This document shows positions 44,575 through 55,142 of a stretch of 64,000 bases of DNA, in pieces. Within the stretch, counting starts at the first letter, position 1. Each line of letters begins with the position of its first letter. The DNA lies in assembly GCF_048564905.1 (NCBI RefSeq), contig NC_133003.1, positions 15,663,832 to 15,727,831 of the forward strand, read 5' to 3'. The notes beneath the pieces are model-generated. The model was given only the letters and a program-made list of their open reading frames with translations. It did not search any database and was not told where the DNA came from. Both the position numbers and the translations under genes were made by a program. Source of the DNA: Vicugna pacos. Its lineage: Eukaryota > Chordata > Mammalia > Artiodactyla > Camelidae.

Positions 44575-45240
44575 GATTGATCTATTTCGCTCGTTCCGAT
44601 TAGGTCTCCGGGCAGCATCCTGGAGAAAACCCAAGTTGCATGGAATGTTTCTTTCCCATTCAGGAAAGGGTTCACGTCCAAATCTCTAAGTTTAATCCGC
44701 CGTCTGCCGTACCTATTGTGCTCCCGAAACGAAAGGAACACAGCGAAACTGGCAGCCAAGCACTGGAGGGAGTTGTGTCGTGGTGGCAGCAAGCGACCGT
44801 AGCCTGCTCTGGTGCCCAGCCCAGATGGAGTGTTCACTGTTCAGCGCGGTGGGCACGTGTCCCGCTGGCCCTGCACGGAAGCGGCAGGTGCCCTTGAACA
44901 GATCCCGCACCAGGACTGGGGCTGCTAGGGAGGCTGGCTTAGAAAGGGTCAGACTGGGGAGGGGGGGCTGTCGTGGGGTGAGGGTCACTGGGTGCAGAAC
45001 CCCAGGTGGTGGTACGGGGCAGCAGGGTGGACCAGATCACCTTGGCAGGCTGGCCCAGCCCCAGTGGCAAACATGTGACAAGCCTCAGTCGGCCTCTCTC
45101 GTGTGCTGGTCCGGAGGGGTGATGAGACACTAGAAACAGCCCCTCTATTTAGGTTCCCGTGTAGCGCAAAGGCCTGCCGGGGAACGTTCAGTGCAGCGCC
45201 GCAGGGCAGGGGCCTCTCTTGTCCGTGGGAGGAGGTTGGC
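44575..45240. other. CpG-rich patch with no repeat identity, possible orphan CpG island
   Basis: By hand I count about 33 CpG in 44581-45240. The ratio to expectation is roughly 0.6 overall and about 0.8 in 44581-44905, against about 0.2 in typical mammalian bulk DNA. It matches no transposon I know. A 102-codon minus frame (44529-44837) and an 85-codon plus frame overlap here, and neither has a recognisable domain. Possible identities are a promoter, an enhancer or an exon too diverged to recognise. No TATA box or start site stands out. Confidence 0.5.
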
Positions 45241-45254
45241 ACAGTTGACAGCAG

Positions 45255-45432
45255 GGCCTCTGGATTCAGCTCCTGGCAGGGCCACTTGCTAGTTGTGTGA
45301 CCAGGGCAGGTTATCTGACCTCACAGAGCCATCTGTAAAATGGGCACGAAAATAGTACCTACCTCGCGGGGCTGTTAGAGGATTAGAAGAGTATCTTTAA
45401 AGTGCTTGACACATCGTAAGCCCTTTGCTGTT
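45255..45432 (+). mobile_element. MIR SINE
   Basis: Clear sense core: 'ggccacttgctagttgtgtgaccagggcaggttatctgacctcacagagccatctgtaaaatgggc', 'agtacctacctcgcggggctgttagaggatt', 'aagtgcttgacacatcgtaagc'. Low divergence for a MIR. Confidence 0.9.
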
Positions 45433-46409
45433 AAATTGCTTATAATCCTCAGGGAATCCACTGTCATGTTAGGCTGAGACAGGGACCACACTTTCCCGTC
45501 TGAAACTCAAGGCTTTGAATGTGTAAGCAGAGCCTTTAGGATTTATGCACATATACTCGTGAAGAGTCTTACAGACGGTGGGAACATTAAAGCTCGTTTT
45601 TATTTAACAGATTGCCTTTCACAGACAGAATCCAAGGGTTTGATATTAGCACAGGCTCTGTCGTGCCACTGATTCTTTCTAGCAAAGGTCTAAGGGGCCT
45701 TTCCCATCTTGGGGAGAGCTGGAAGCATCCCCAAGTCTTCTGTGTACTTCCCTAGTCATAAGTAAGAGTAGTGTAAGGAAGAGCTGCGTGTGATGAGTCT
45801 CGGGAACAAAGCTGGAGGACTCAGTGCTGCGGAGAGAGCCGGCGTGAGCGGAGGCCGGTGCCTCCCAGGCCGGCTCTCCCAGCTTCCTGGCTGGTCAGCT
45901 TTCTGTTCCTGCTGTCCCCGGCTTCCACCCTGCCCATCCCGACCCCACACCAGCACGGAACACGCCTGCGCACACGTATGTTGTAAGGATGTGGGCACAC
46001 ACACACGTGCACACACGTGTACGCTGGAGTTATCTTTCTAAGCTCTCCTGGCTCTGAGAAAATGACATTGTTTCTGCCTAGATTTAAACAGCCCTCCAGT
46101 AATACATCCACTGAGGCCCTGAGGTCTGTAAACCGAGCTGTGTGTATCTCCTACACAGCACTGGTCCATTACCTGCACGTTCCGACCTTATCAACATGTC
46201 TTCATTTCTAGCCCAACACCCTGGAGGCAGAATTCGACCCCCAGACTCCTCAGGACACTGCCTGCAGTCACCCTCTGGCTCCATACGGGGAACCCGACCA
46301 AACTGGTTCCAGCCACTGGGTCCTCACCCAGGGTAGACGGCCGGGCCGCCCTGAGCACCTGTCCAGGTGAGGAGGCGTCATGCCGCCCTTCTGCTGCTGC
46401 AGCCTTCCT
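45433..46409. other. Single-copy sequence with a CA/CG alternating tract at 45968-46022
   Basis: The tract gcacacacacacgtgcacac is another alternating purine-pyrimidine run. No gene is recognised. Overlapping open frames at 45756-46111 are on both strands. Confidence 0.4.
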
Positions 46410-46449
46410 TGAGTTTAGAGGAAAATTCAACCATTTTCCTCTAAACTCA
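46410..46449. repeat. Perfect 17-bp inverted repeat (hairpin) with 6-base loop
   Basis: The left arm tgagtttagaggaaaat (46410-46426) and right arm attttcctctaaactca (46433-46449) are exact reverse complements around the loop tcaacc. Pairing stops sharply at both ends. It is not part of a repeat I recognise, and it is too short for a typical microRNA precursor unless mispaired flanks extend it. A template-switch origin is the simplest reading. Confidence 0.92.
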
Positions 46450-46689
46450 CTTATAAACAGTGCTTCCCCAGGCCAGAGGAGCATCACGTGGTGTGCGGTG
46501 ACGGGGGTATGCACTGTTCTAGTTGTGACACTGTGAGGTCCTATAAGCATCTGGGTTTTGATTTCTCCCTCCACATTTTAAGTGTCCTATGAAGTTGTAT
46601 GGGAGGAAACACTAAATTTTTAGGGGAACCAGTCCTTTTTTGCCCTTTCTGTTCCTAGATCTGTTCCTTTTCCACCCAGCCCCCGACAC
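46450..46689. other. Single-copy sequence, nothing recognised
   Basis: Contains 'acagtgcttccccaggccagaggagcatcac', which is faintly like a MER5-type end but is too short to call. Confidence 0.3.
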
Positions 46690-46905
46690 CATCCTCTTTG
46701 TATCAGAAACAATATTTTCATTGTCATTTCCTCTGCCTACTTATTTCTGGCTACCGATTCCACTCTGATAGGTTTATACAAGCAGTTAAAGAAGGACAGT
46801 ACAAGGACTATAGGATCCTTAAGAGCAGGACTGTGCTTCCCCCCTGCCCCCCAGGTCCCTCTCCCACTGCTTGGTTGAGTGAATGAATGAGCAGATGATT
46901 GAATG
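46690..46905 (+). mobile_element. Possible L2 LINE 3' fragment
   Basis: The pattern 'gatccttaagagcaggactgtgcttcc' followed by 'ttggttgagtgaatgaatgagc' fits a decayed L2 end. The upstream match is weak. Confidence 0.45.
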
Positions 46906-47049
46906 GCATGATGGGGTTGTTTAGTACTGGGAAGATGTCCCATGCTCATCAGACCAAAGACGCCGTCTGGTAATGTGACTGCAGGATCCTACCCAGATTA
47001 GCTCCATAGCAGAGACTGGCAGAGATGGTGTGTCACAGAAATGCCCCCA

Positions 47050-47420
47050 CTCCTGCCCTGCTCATTCTGACCCGCACCGCGTTCTCCCCCAGCCGGGACT
47101 CTTCCCAGAGTCTACCATCGTGGCACCCAGATGCTCCAGTCGGAACGCGAGGGTTTTCTTCAGCATCTCTCTCCCCCTTACCCACCATCATTGAGTCCTG
47201 GTGGTCCCACGCACTGGAACTTTTCTCTCTCTTGACTGCTACTCCTATTTTTAGCCATCATCATCTCTTGCCTCATTTGCTATACAATTCTAGACCTCCC
47301 TACCCCTCTCCCAATTTGTTCAACCACAGTAAGTCATTTTGTAGTGAAAGCAGGTCATGCCACTTCCTTGCTTCAGATCCTTCAGTGACTTCCCACTACA
47401 CTTAGAGCAAAATAGGACTG
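47050..47420 (+). mobile_element. L2 LINE internal fragment
   Basis: L2-like text in order: 'tgctccagtcggaacgcg', 'tctctcttgactgctactcc', 'gtagtgaaagcaggtcatgccacttccttgcttcagatccttcagtgacttcccactacacttagagcaaaatagg'. The last block is the well-conserved L2 'cactcccctgcttaaaacccttc' region. Confidence 0.75.
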
Positions 47421-47529
47421 AAAATAAAAATTTGAGAACAAAATCAAAGCTCCTTAGTACAATGTCTAAGAGTGATGTGTAAGTGCAATAAACAGAACAA
47501 TAATTACATAACTGTTGAAACACAATAGA

Positions 47530-47830
47530 AGGTTACCTCTCAGTTACATAACAGTCTGAGATGAATGGCCCCAGTCAGCAGGCAGCTGTCCCCCAGGATT
47601 TAGGAACCAGAGTTCCTTCTGTCTTGCAACTTCACCATCTGCTTCTAGCGGGAAGAATGAGCTAGAGGGTGTAGGGAGAGGGTAGACCTGCTTCTGGAAA
47701 GTCTTGGCAGAGAAAAGACACGCATCATTTTGATTTGTAGTCCAGTGGCAATGCCTCAACGCAAGGGGCTTGGGAATACAGTGGTGTCCTGACTGGACAG
47801 AGTATGAATAAGTCTGTACTCGGAAAGGGA
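47530..47830. repeat. Probable old interspersed repeat, family not assigned
   Basis: Phrases such as 'acagtctgagatgaatggccccagtcagcagg', 'ggaaccagagttccttctgtcttgcaacttcaccatc' and 'gtagtccagtggcaatgcc' recall a dispersed mammalian repeat that I cannot name. Ends uncertain. Confidence 0.4.
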
Positions 47831-47974
47831 CAGCGTAATTTCTGGTGGGAGCTGGCCATCTCTACAACACTTGGCACACAGAGCCATGTACCATCTGGTC
47901 TGCATTTTCTACTTCATTTGAGGCCACCGGCACACCTCATGCTCAGTGGCCACTCTTCCTTCCTCACTGGATCC

Positions 47975-48410
47975 CAGTCTTCAGACCCCTCAAAGCGTGC
48001 CCGCCATGACGCCCGCCTTTCAATTTCACGAGCACACCAACCTCTTCCTGCCTCAGGATCTCCTGCAGGGTTCTCCTCTTCCTTCCACTCCCACCCTTCT
48101 GATGTTTCTGGGCACTGTCTAACAGTTCCTGCAGGTTCAGAGAGGCACTCCTGACCCCTCCACATACACACTCAGATCTGCCTGTTTTGCTGTCTCAGGG
48201 GCCATAGTCTGTTTTTTTCTTAACATGCCTGCAACGAAAACTTTTCTCGTGTGGAGCTTTGTGAGTGACTGTTTTCTCCTCCCAGACTGCGTGAGAGCAA
48301 GAACCCATTAGATTCATCTGTCACTGGGTTATGCTGAGGTTAGACCCCAGACCCAGATCAGCACCGTAACCATTTGTTCAATGAACAGATGTATGAATGA
48401 ATGAATAAAC
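47975..48410 (+). mobile_element. L2 LINE 3' fragment
   Basis: Faded L2 text ending in 'ctcccagactgcgtgagagcaagaacccatt', 'agatcagcaccgtaaccatttgttcaatgaac' and 'tgaatgaatgaataaac'. The 5' half is weaker. Confidence 0.65.
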
Positions 48411-50423
48411 GCCTTGTTTTCAGAATGATGAAATTGGATTAATTAAGATCAGGAGACAGAGTAATCTTGTACTTGTTTAGCATGTGTTGTAGGCCATCAC
48501 AGCGAAAACCTGTACACCCACGATCTAATTTCCTCCTCAGACCAGCGCTTCAGGACAAGTATGTTTAGCCACTCTCTGTGAGGAGTCTGAAGTCCGCAGT
48601 TCCTAAGCTTTTTGCTCCAGTTCAAGCAGCAGAAAGCGGCGAAGGCAGGGTTCACGCCCACAGCACCAGTTCCGAAAGCCCAGGGCTCCCTAGGGCTGCA
48701 GAGAGTGTGTCCTGAAAGAAAATGTGACCAAGCAGGAAGTTCAGATCAAGCAGAGTGCTTTAGGGCCAAGCTCTTAGCCCACTCCCTGCCCTCCCATCTG
48801 GATTTCCTTCCTTTCTGTGTAGGCAGGTGCTGTGGAGTGAGGGTTTTTTTTTCCCTTTTTTCTTCTTTTTCTATTTAAATCTCTTCTGGCCAAATTTAAG
48901 TATCTCTATATTCCCACCCATTTCAGCCACAAAAATTCTCCCAGCCCTGTCTTTCGTGTTCCAGAAAGTCCACATTCTCACTGGGCCTCTTGCTGTGAGG
49001 CGTGTCCGTGCAGAAAAGCAAGTGATGAACAAACACAGGCTTACTCACCGAGGCCTGCGGGCTGCGAGGCCAAGCGAATCCGACTCTCCACCAGGATTTC
49101 CCTGGGGCCCTGGGGCCCTGGGGTCAGTGCCCAAAACAGCACCGGCTGAGGGCCAGGAAAATATTTCCAAGCCCAAAAAGGGAGAAAGAAAGACCTGCGG
49201 CGTAAAAGCAGTGTTTCAGCCCCTGTCACCTGTGGGCAACTTCTGGTCAAGGTTCTTCAGCCATAGTTGGTAGAGGTCGCTATAGAGTTTGAGAGTCTTC
49301 TCATCCTTTTTCCCTTTTAGTCAATCAAGAAGCTAGAATTGGAGCCTTGCAATGAAATGCCAGCCTCAAGAATGCATGGTGTCTTCCCTTAGGAAAGACA
49401 ACTGAAAATCAGAGATCTGATGCTTCTGCTGGTATCTAGCAATGACCAGTCAATTGCATTCTGCAGGTAGTGTCTGAACGCACAGGTGTGGAGACACGGG
49501 GACAAGTCTGTACTCAAGGAGTCACGCTTCTGTGACTCTACCCCGTGGACCAACCGCCGTGGCTTGTGGTATATCTCAGAATGCATCCAGTAGCCCATGA
49601 ATGTTGAGTGCCCTGTGGTGGGCCCAACACTTTTCTAGGTGCTGGAATTTGATGCTCAGTTTCCCAGAAATCAGAGTCAATGGTCTGGATACTGTATGTC
49701 TGAAGAGTCTCTGGCCCATACAGAAGAGGGATGTGTGGGACTCATGAGCTTGGCCCTGTTACACGAGCAGACTGTGGTTACAGTGGGACGGGGTACTATT
49801 GACTGACCATGACCAGAAAAGCTGTATACATGGGCTGTAAGTCAAATGTCTGATCACCCTCGTTGGCCCAAATTCCCTTAACTTCCTCTCCCGTAACCTG
49901 CCTGATGAGGCGTTTGAAAGGATGGAATAGCAAAGACACGGGTGTGCCCAGGCCACAAGTGGGCAGAGCCTGTAACAGGCCCTGGGAAATTTCACTCTGC
50001 TTTTCTACTGTGAAATATGGTTAACAACTAGATTCAATAGAGTCCAGAAAAGAAAAGGAGGGCACATTCAAATGGAGTAAGTGAGGAGGGTGTACGAAAT
50101 GGCTTTTGAGGCTGTGGACAGGGTTAGGAAGCCAACACAGGCCGGTGCAGTCACACCTGGAGCTAGTGACTGTGGGAGCCTTTGTGGGAGACTGTGGGAG
50201 GTGGCCCAGGGAGGAGTGATGATCTGCACAAGGGCCGTGGCCCCGGGAAGAAGTGCGGCCCTCCCACGCACATCCCTCTCATCCTCCAGGACCTCCCCCA
50301 GCAACACCCAACAGAAAGCAGGAGCGACAGAGACCCTGCTACAGTCCATTGGGACTGGCCCGCCGGGAAGGGCAGTGGAGATGGTCCAGCACAGTCGCTG
50401 ATAACCAGCACCGCCACGGAACA
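48411..50423. other. Mostly single-copy sequence
   Basis: Holds a short (CCCTGGGG)x3 tandem at 49100-49123, whose unit is nearly self-complementary. A repeated gactgtgggag lies at 50167-50200, and a weak 'gttctaggtgctgg'-type MIR/L2 scrap near 49610-49660. 48485-48600 may be a decayed MIR. Open frames at 48827-49273 and 50068-50621 have no domain. Confidence 0.4.
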
Positions 50424-50510
50424 CATTTGCATTGCTTGAGTCCTTGCAGTGTGCCGGGCACTGCCCGAGGCACCAGGAAATGCATTCTCGCATTTTACTC
50501 TCAGATCAAA
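50424..50510 (-). mobile_element. MIR remnant (antisense)
   Basis: 'cttgagtccttgcagtgtgccgggcactgcccgaggc' followed by 'ttctcgcattttactctca' corresponds to the reverse MIR 3' part ('attgagcacctactatgtgccaggcactgtgctaggc'). Confidence 0.6.
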
Positions 50511-50725
50511 TGGTCAAGTCCCACGGGCCTCTCCTCGCAGCTCACAAATAAGGATCAGATCTTAAAACTCTTGGAGCTCCAGAAGCAAAGACAGTGTTAT
50601 GTCCCTGGGAGGCAGGAGTAAATATTCTTGTCTGGCTATTTGAAAAGGAAAGAAGCCTGTGAACAGAATATGGGATGCGGGGGATGCTGTTAGCCACGTA
50701 GGTCTCCCTCTGTCACCAGCACAAC

Positions 50726-50822
50726 CCTGGCCTGGAGTCCTGGATTCTGGGCTCCAGTTCTGCCCCTGACAAATTAGACAACCTTAAGTCAATTATCTCC
50801 CCGACTCTGTGAATTTATGTGA
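50726..50822 (+). mobile_element. MIR remnant
   Basis: 'cctggagtcctggattctgggctccagttctgcccctgacaaattagacaaccttaagtcaattatctccccgactctgtg' is a sense MIR core with several changes. Confidence 0.65.
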
Positions 50823-52479
50823 CCCCAGCTCCCTGCCCACCTAAAGGAATGCTCGGTTCCCAGCAATTCAGTTCTGTTGATGCAGAGTGAATGGAAATTA
50901 TTTTCACTTCCCAGTTTAGAGTTTCTAAACTGATCACACTGTCACAAGAACAAAATTAGTCAAAGCCCAAGTGAGCCATTAAATTAACATCCCATGAATG
51001 TACACTCCTTACGTGATTCATAAGACAGTTGACAACGTTTAACGCCATTCTTGGGGAGGAGTAATGAAGGAGGGCTTGTCTGAAACTTCCTAGGTTGCTT
51101 TCTGGAGTCATCAGACTGACTGCTGTATCCCAGTGTTTTCAGCACATTGCTCCTTCTGCCGACCCTGTTACCAGGCTTAGTAGTTTGCGGTGGAAGTGAA
51201 GGTGACTTTCTGTAACTGGAATTCTATGCTTAGAATTAGGTTAACCAGTTAGAACGAGGTTGCCGCTGGCACTGGGTCTTTGAAGCAGTAAAAGGCTGGA
51301 ACTCAAATTCAGGAAAAGAGAGCTCACATGCTGCCAGGGGTTGCCAGCCTTGCGGTTCTCGCACTCTGTGTTAAGCGACCAGAATCATATCCCTTCACCC
51401 AGAGGCTTGTTCTCACGGGCAGTGGATGCCACAGGTACCGGGCTCACCAGGTGATGACTCACAAGCCAGACTGGGAGTTAGGAGTCCAGAGCTTTGCTGC
51501 TGATCTGCTGTTTATCTAGCACGTGGGATGGGGAAAGTCACTTCTGGTTTCAAAACCTGTGAATGTTCCCTGTGGTTCTTCCGTGCAAGTCTAGCATCCT
51601 ATCTGACTTGGCCGACCTTGCTCAGCGTCCCCTTCCGCTGCCGGGCTCTGTGCTGGGCGTGGCCCTCAGAGCCCTCCCTGGCTCTGCTCAGCGCCTTAGG
51701 TGCCCACCACGCAAGCTGTGCATCTTAGGGTTTCTCCCCTTCTTGCTCCACTTTGAGTCTTGTCTCTGGCAGTGGGTGCATCTTCTTGGTGGCTCTAGCT
51801 CACATCTGGGCTCTGGCAGCACCTCCACCTTTGTTCCTCCAGCGCCAGGGGTGGTGGTGACTTCCCCCTGTTGACTGTCTCTGGGTGGCCTCGTGGTCTC
51901 TCAGGCGCCCTTTCAGCTCTTCTGCTATCTCTAGTCCCAGGCACTGAACTCCTGGCGTGGGATCTAGCTTCCCGTCTGGACATTTCTGATAGACTAGCCT
52001 TCTTTTCATCACTTAAATGGGCGTGCTCCTTGCTCTTTCTGTTGTCCCCTGCAACAACTTAAATGCCCCAGTACTTTTCATCAAGACATCCCTCCTCTTC
52101 TCGGACCCGGCCAGCCCAGAGCAGCCTCTGCTGCAGATGCCTCAGAGGGTTTCTTTAAGCAGGCAAGATCCTGGAGCTTGAGCCAAAGGTTGCTTGGAGG
52201 CACCTCGCTTCTCCCTTCCTAAATTCCGAAAAAGCCCAGAGATACCCGACTAACGCGAAAGGTCGCTGCCCATTTTAATCAGATCACGTTGCTCTGCTTG
52301 GCTGGGCAGTGGCCCTCGGTCAGGATTTCCTGTGTGGCAAATTTTCTCTGCTCTTGGAGAGCTGTGAGATTTGCTGCGGGCGTCTAATAGAGCCTGAAAT
52401 TACCCTGGCAGGTTGTTTCCCCTTCTCCAGGGCGGCACTAGGCTCTGCAGGCCGTTTATCCAGCACTGTCATTGTTTTC
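50823..52479. other. Single-copy sequence, no gene recognised
   Basis: 50912-50932 is a small perfect inverted repeat (cagtttag/ctaaactg, 5-base loop). 52240-52420 is repeat-free. Open frames at 51528-52062 are on both strands without a domain. Confidence 0.4.
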
Positions 52480-52620
52480 AGTAAGTGAGCCCTGGCACTT
52501 CGCACGTGTGCTATAGGCACTGTAAATATTTTATTAGCCTTCATAATTAGTCCTTACATCTCCCAGCCCTGCTGGGAAGTGGGTCAATGTGACAGTCCCC
52601 ATTTGACCACAGAGGTGGAA
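52480..52620 (-). mobile_element. MIR SINE fragment (antisense)
   Basis: 'gtaagtgagccctggcacttcgcacgtgtgctataggcactg', 'attttattagccttcataattag' and 'cagtccccatttgaccacagagg' are the reverse MIR blocks in order. Confidence 0.65.
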
Positions 52621-52787
52621 GAGAACCACCCAGAGATGGGAAAGAGGACGTGAAGCTGGGGGCAGAGGGTACAGCTCCTCCTTCCAATGAAAGGTGGGGA
52701 CCCTGCGGCCTGCAGTTGATGGGGACCTGAGAGTCCAAGTAGTGACCGATGAGAATAACTGTCCATGACCACCTCAGTGGGTGGTGA

Positions 52788-52882
52788 TGCCTCTACAGGG
52801 CTGTGTTGAGAATTGGCTGAGAAAATAAAGGAAAAGCAGGCGGCACACAGATTCGTCAGCACAGAGTAGGTGCTGATGATAC
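52788..52882 (+). mobile_element. MIR 3' remnant
   Basis: 'atgcctctacagggctgtgttgagaattggctgag' and 'cagcacagagtaggtgctgatg' match the sense MIR 3' half. A short single-copy stretch (52883-53252) follows with nothing recognised. Confidence 0.55.
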
Positions 52883-53252
52883 CAGTTCCCTTTGCTCCAT
52901 CCTCCGTCCCTGCCAACACCCCTCATTACCACTCTGGAGGAGGTTTGATTTGTTCACTTTGGGGGTGTGGGAGTGGGGGTGGCACAAATAGCTTCAGTCT
53001 GTGATGTGTGTGGTCTGAAAATGAGACCTTATTGGAGAGAATTTGTTTTCTTCATGGTCAAGTAAATGCTGCGTTTTAAACATACTTTCCAGGATTAAGA
53101 AAAATCATATAGAGCTCTTAAATTAACTTGTTGGTTATGATATTTCCACATTGCTTATTTTTAGCTCCTTGAGATACCAAATCATGACAAAGCTATAATA
53201 AAAGCTGCTATCATTGTGATTTTATCAAGTTCTCCTGATATTTCTTTCCCTC

Positions 53253-53782
53253 TTTTTTTAATAGACTTTATTCTTTTAGAGTAGTTTCAGGTTCACAGCA
53301 GAATTGAGCAGAAAATACAGGGAGTTCTTCATAGCCCTCCCCACCCACACACATATATTCCCTTACCCTCAACATCCCTCGTCAGTGTGGCATGTTTGAT
53401 TCAACTGATGAACCAACATGGGCACATTATTATCAACCAAAGTCCATAGTTTACATTAGGGTTCACTCTTGATGTTGTACGTTCTATGGGTCTTGACAAA
53501 TGCATAATGACATGTAGCTACCACTATAGCATCATACAGAATAATTTCATCACCCTAAAAATCCCTTGTGCTCCATCTATTCATTCCTCCCTCCTTCCCT
53601 TTCATGAAACCCCTGGAAACCACAATCTTTTTATTGTTTCTGTAGCTGTGCCTTTTCCAGAATGTCATTTGGTTGGAATCATACAGTCTGTAGCATTTTT
53701 CAGACTGACTTCTTTCATTTAGGAATGTGTCTTTTAAGTTTCTTCCATGTTTTTCATGGCTTGATAGATTTTTTTTTACTGC
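53253..53782 (-). mobile_element. LINE-1 3' UTR, L1MA/L1MB type, antisense
   Basis: A T-run then 'aatagactttattcttttagagtagtttcaggttcacagcag', 'ttgattcaactgatgaacc', 'aaagtccatagtttacattagggttcactcttgatg', 'cttgacaaatgcataatgacatgtagc', 'gccttttccagaatgtcatttggttggaatcatacag', 'ttgatagatttttttttactg'. This is the reverse 3' UTR of a mammalian L1MA/MB element. It stops where ORF2 would begin. Confidence 0.9.
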
Positions 53783-53894
53783 GCATATATTTTTTAATTT
53801 ACATATATGTATTGTTCATTATTTGTAAGAATGTTTAGAGCTTTAGCTTTTTAAACTTACATAGTTATCAAAGGAATAAAGCCAACCACAAAAT

Positions 53895-54062
53895 AAAAAT
53901 TTATTCGAAAAGATACATACACCCTGCTATTAACAGCAGCATTATTTATGATTGCCAAGCTATGGAAGCATCCTAAGTGCACATCAACAGTTGAATAGAT
54001 AATGAAGATGCAGCATATGTGTATACGTAACGGAATACAACTCACCCATAAGAAAGAAGGAT
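53895..54062 (+). mobile_element. LINE-1 ORF2 C-terminal fragment, sense
   Basis: Sense text 'gaaaagatacatacaccctgctattaacagcagcattatttatgattgccaagctatggaagc', 'cacatcaacagttgaatagataatgaagatg', 'ggaatacaactcacccataag' is the L1 ORF2 tail (PNVHSS...TWKQ...NTTQP region). It is opposite in orientation to the L1 3' UTR on its left. Confidence 0.85.
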
Positions 54063-54109
54063 CTTTTGCCATTTGCAGCCCTTCATTCACTTTTTTTTTT
54101 TCAGTTCAA

Positions 54110-54414
54110 AAACCAGAAGTTTTTAACTGGCAGAGACATTTCCATTACATCAAAAACAACAAAATACCTAGAAATAAACTTACCAAAGGAGGTTACCTAT
54201 GCTCTGAAAACCGAAATGACACAAAGAAATGGAAAGATTTCTTGTGCTCTTGGATTGGAAGAATCAACACTATCAAAATGGCCACACTACCCAAAGCAAT
54301 CCGCAGATCCAATGCAACCCCTGTCAAAATACTCACAACATTCCTCACAGAACTAGAACAAACAATTCCATAATTTATAAGAAACCACAAAAGACCCTGA
54401 ACATCCAAAGCAAT
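54110..54414 (+). mobile_element. LINE-1 ORF2 reverse-transcriptase-region fragment, sense
   Basis: Translates in part as KKWKDFLCSWIGRINTIKMA, then LPKAIRRSNATPVKI and FLTELEQTIP, the stretch downstream of the RT catalytic core in ORF2. On the DNA it lies to the right of the ORF2 C-terminal piece, so two sense pieces are in swapped order. Internally shortened and unable to encode RT. Confidence 0.88.
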
Positions 54415-54829
54415 CTTCTGTAGGTCTCTCTTTTTTTCTCTCTCTCTTTCTTCTTTTTGTTCTCTTTTCTTATGGTTTGATAACTAGAGAAGGTCCTTTA
54501 ACATTTGTTGTAAAGCTGATTTGGTGGTGTTGAATTCTTTTGGCTTTTGTTTATCTGTGAAGCTTTTGATTTCTCCATCAAGTCTGAATAAGACAGCCTT
54601 GCTGGATAAAGTATTCTTGGTTGTAAGTTTCCCCTTTCATCACTTTAAATATATCGTGCCACTCCCTTCTAGCCTATAGAGTTTCTGCTGAAAAATCAGC
54701 TGATAACTTTATGGGAATTCCCTTGTATGTTATTTGTTGCTTTTCTCTTGCTAATTTTATTATTTTCTCCTTATCCTTAATTTTTGTCAATTTGATGACT
54801 TTGTGCCTTGGTGTGTTCCTCTTTGGGTT
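54415..54829 (-). mobile_element. LINE-1 ORF1 C-terminal half plus inter-ORF spacer, antisense
   Basis: Read in reverse, an A/G-rich spacer (54415-54480) follows the end of ORF1. The ORF1 part gives DKEKIIKLAREKQQITYKG, then IPIKLSADFSAETL, the conserved C-terminal domain of ORF1p. The sequence contains in-frame breaks. It is joined at 54829/54830 to the N-terminal side in the opposite orientation. Confidence 0.88.
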
Positions 54830-55142
54830 GAAATGAACAATACACTGGAAGGAACCAAGAACAGAATAAATGAGGCAGAAGAATGGGTCAGTGAGCTAGA
54901 AGACAGATTATGGAAATCACTACTTCAGAACAGAAAAAAAGAATGAAAAGAAATGAGGATAGTTTAAGAGAACTCTGGGACAACATAAAGTGCACTAATA
55001 TTTGCATTATAGGGGTCCCAGAAAGAGAAGAGAGAGAGAAAGGACCTGAGAAAATTTTTGGAGAGATTATCACTGAGAACTTCCCCAACTTCGAAAGGAA
55101 ACAGTCACCCAAATCCAGGAAGCGCAGAGAGTACCACACAGA
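54830..55142 (+). mobile_element. LINE-1 ORF1 N-terminal/RNA-binding part, sense (inverted relative to its partner)
   Basis: Sense L1 ORF1: NRINEAEEWVSELEDRL (coiled-coil end), then RNEDSLRELWDNIKCTNI, CIIGVPEREEREKGPEKIF and GEIITENFPNF, the RRM domain of ORF1p. The right end at about 55142 falls within roughly ten bases of where the antisense partner begins on the L1 map. The two pieces are therefore one ORF1 cut once, with its 5' part flipped. Confidence 0.88.

Noticed and set aside
46410-46449. MicroRNA precursor
   Set aside because: The perfect stem is only 17 bp with a 6-base loop, and pairing does not extend into the flanks by eye. That is too short for a standard precursor, so it is kept only as a hairpin.
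48827-49273. Plus-strand frame of 148 codons starting in a T-rich tract
   Set aside because: The N-terminus is phenylalanine-rich only because of poly(T) sequence and could mimic a signal peptide. The rest has no domain.
50912-50932. Small inverted repeat cagtttag/ctaaactg
   Set aside because: Eight-base perfect arms with a 5-base loop are expected several times by chance in 64 kb.
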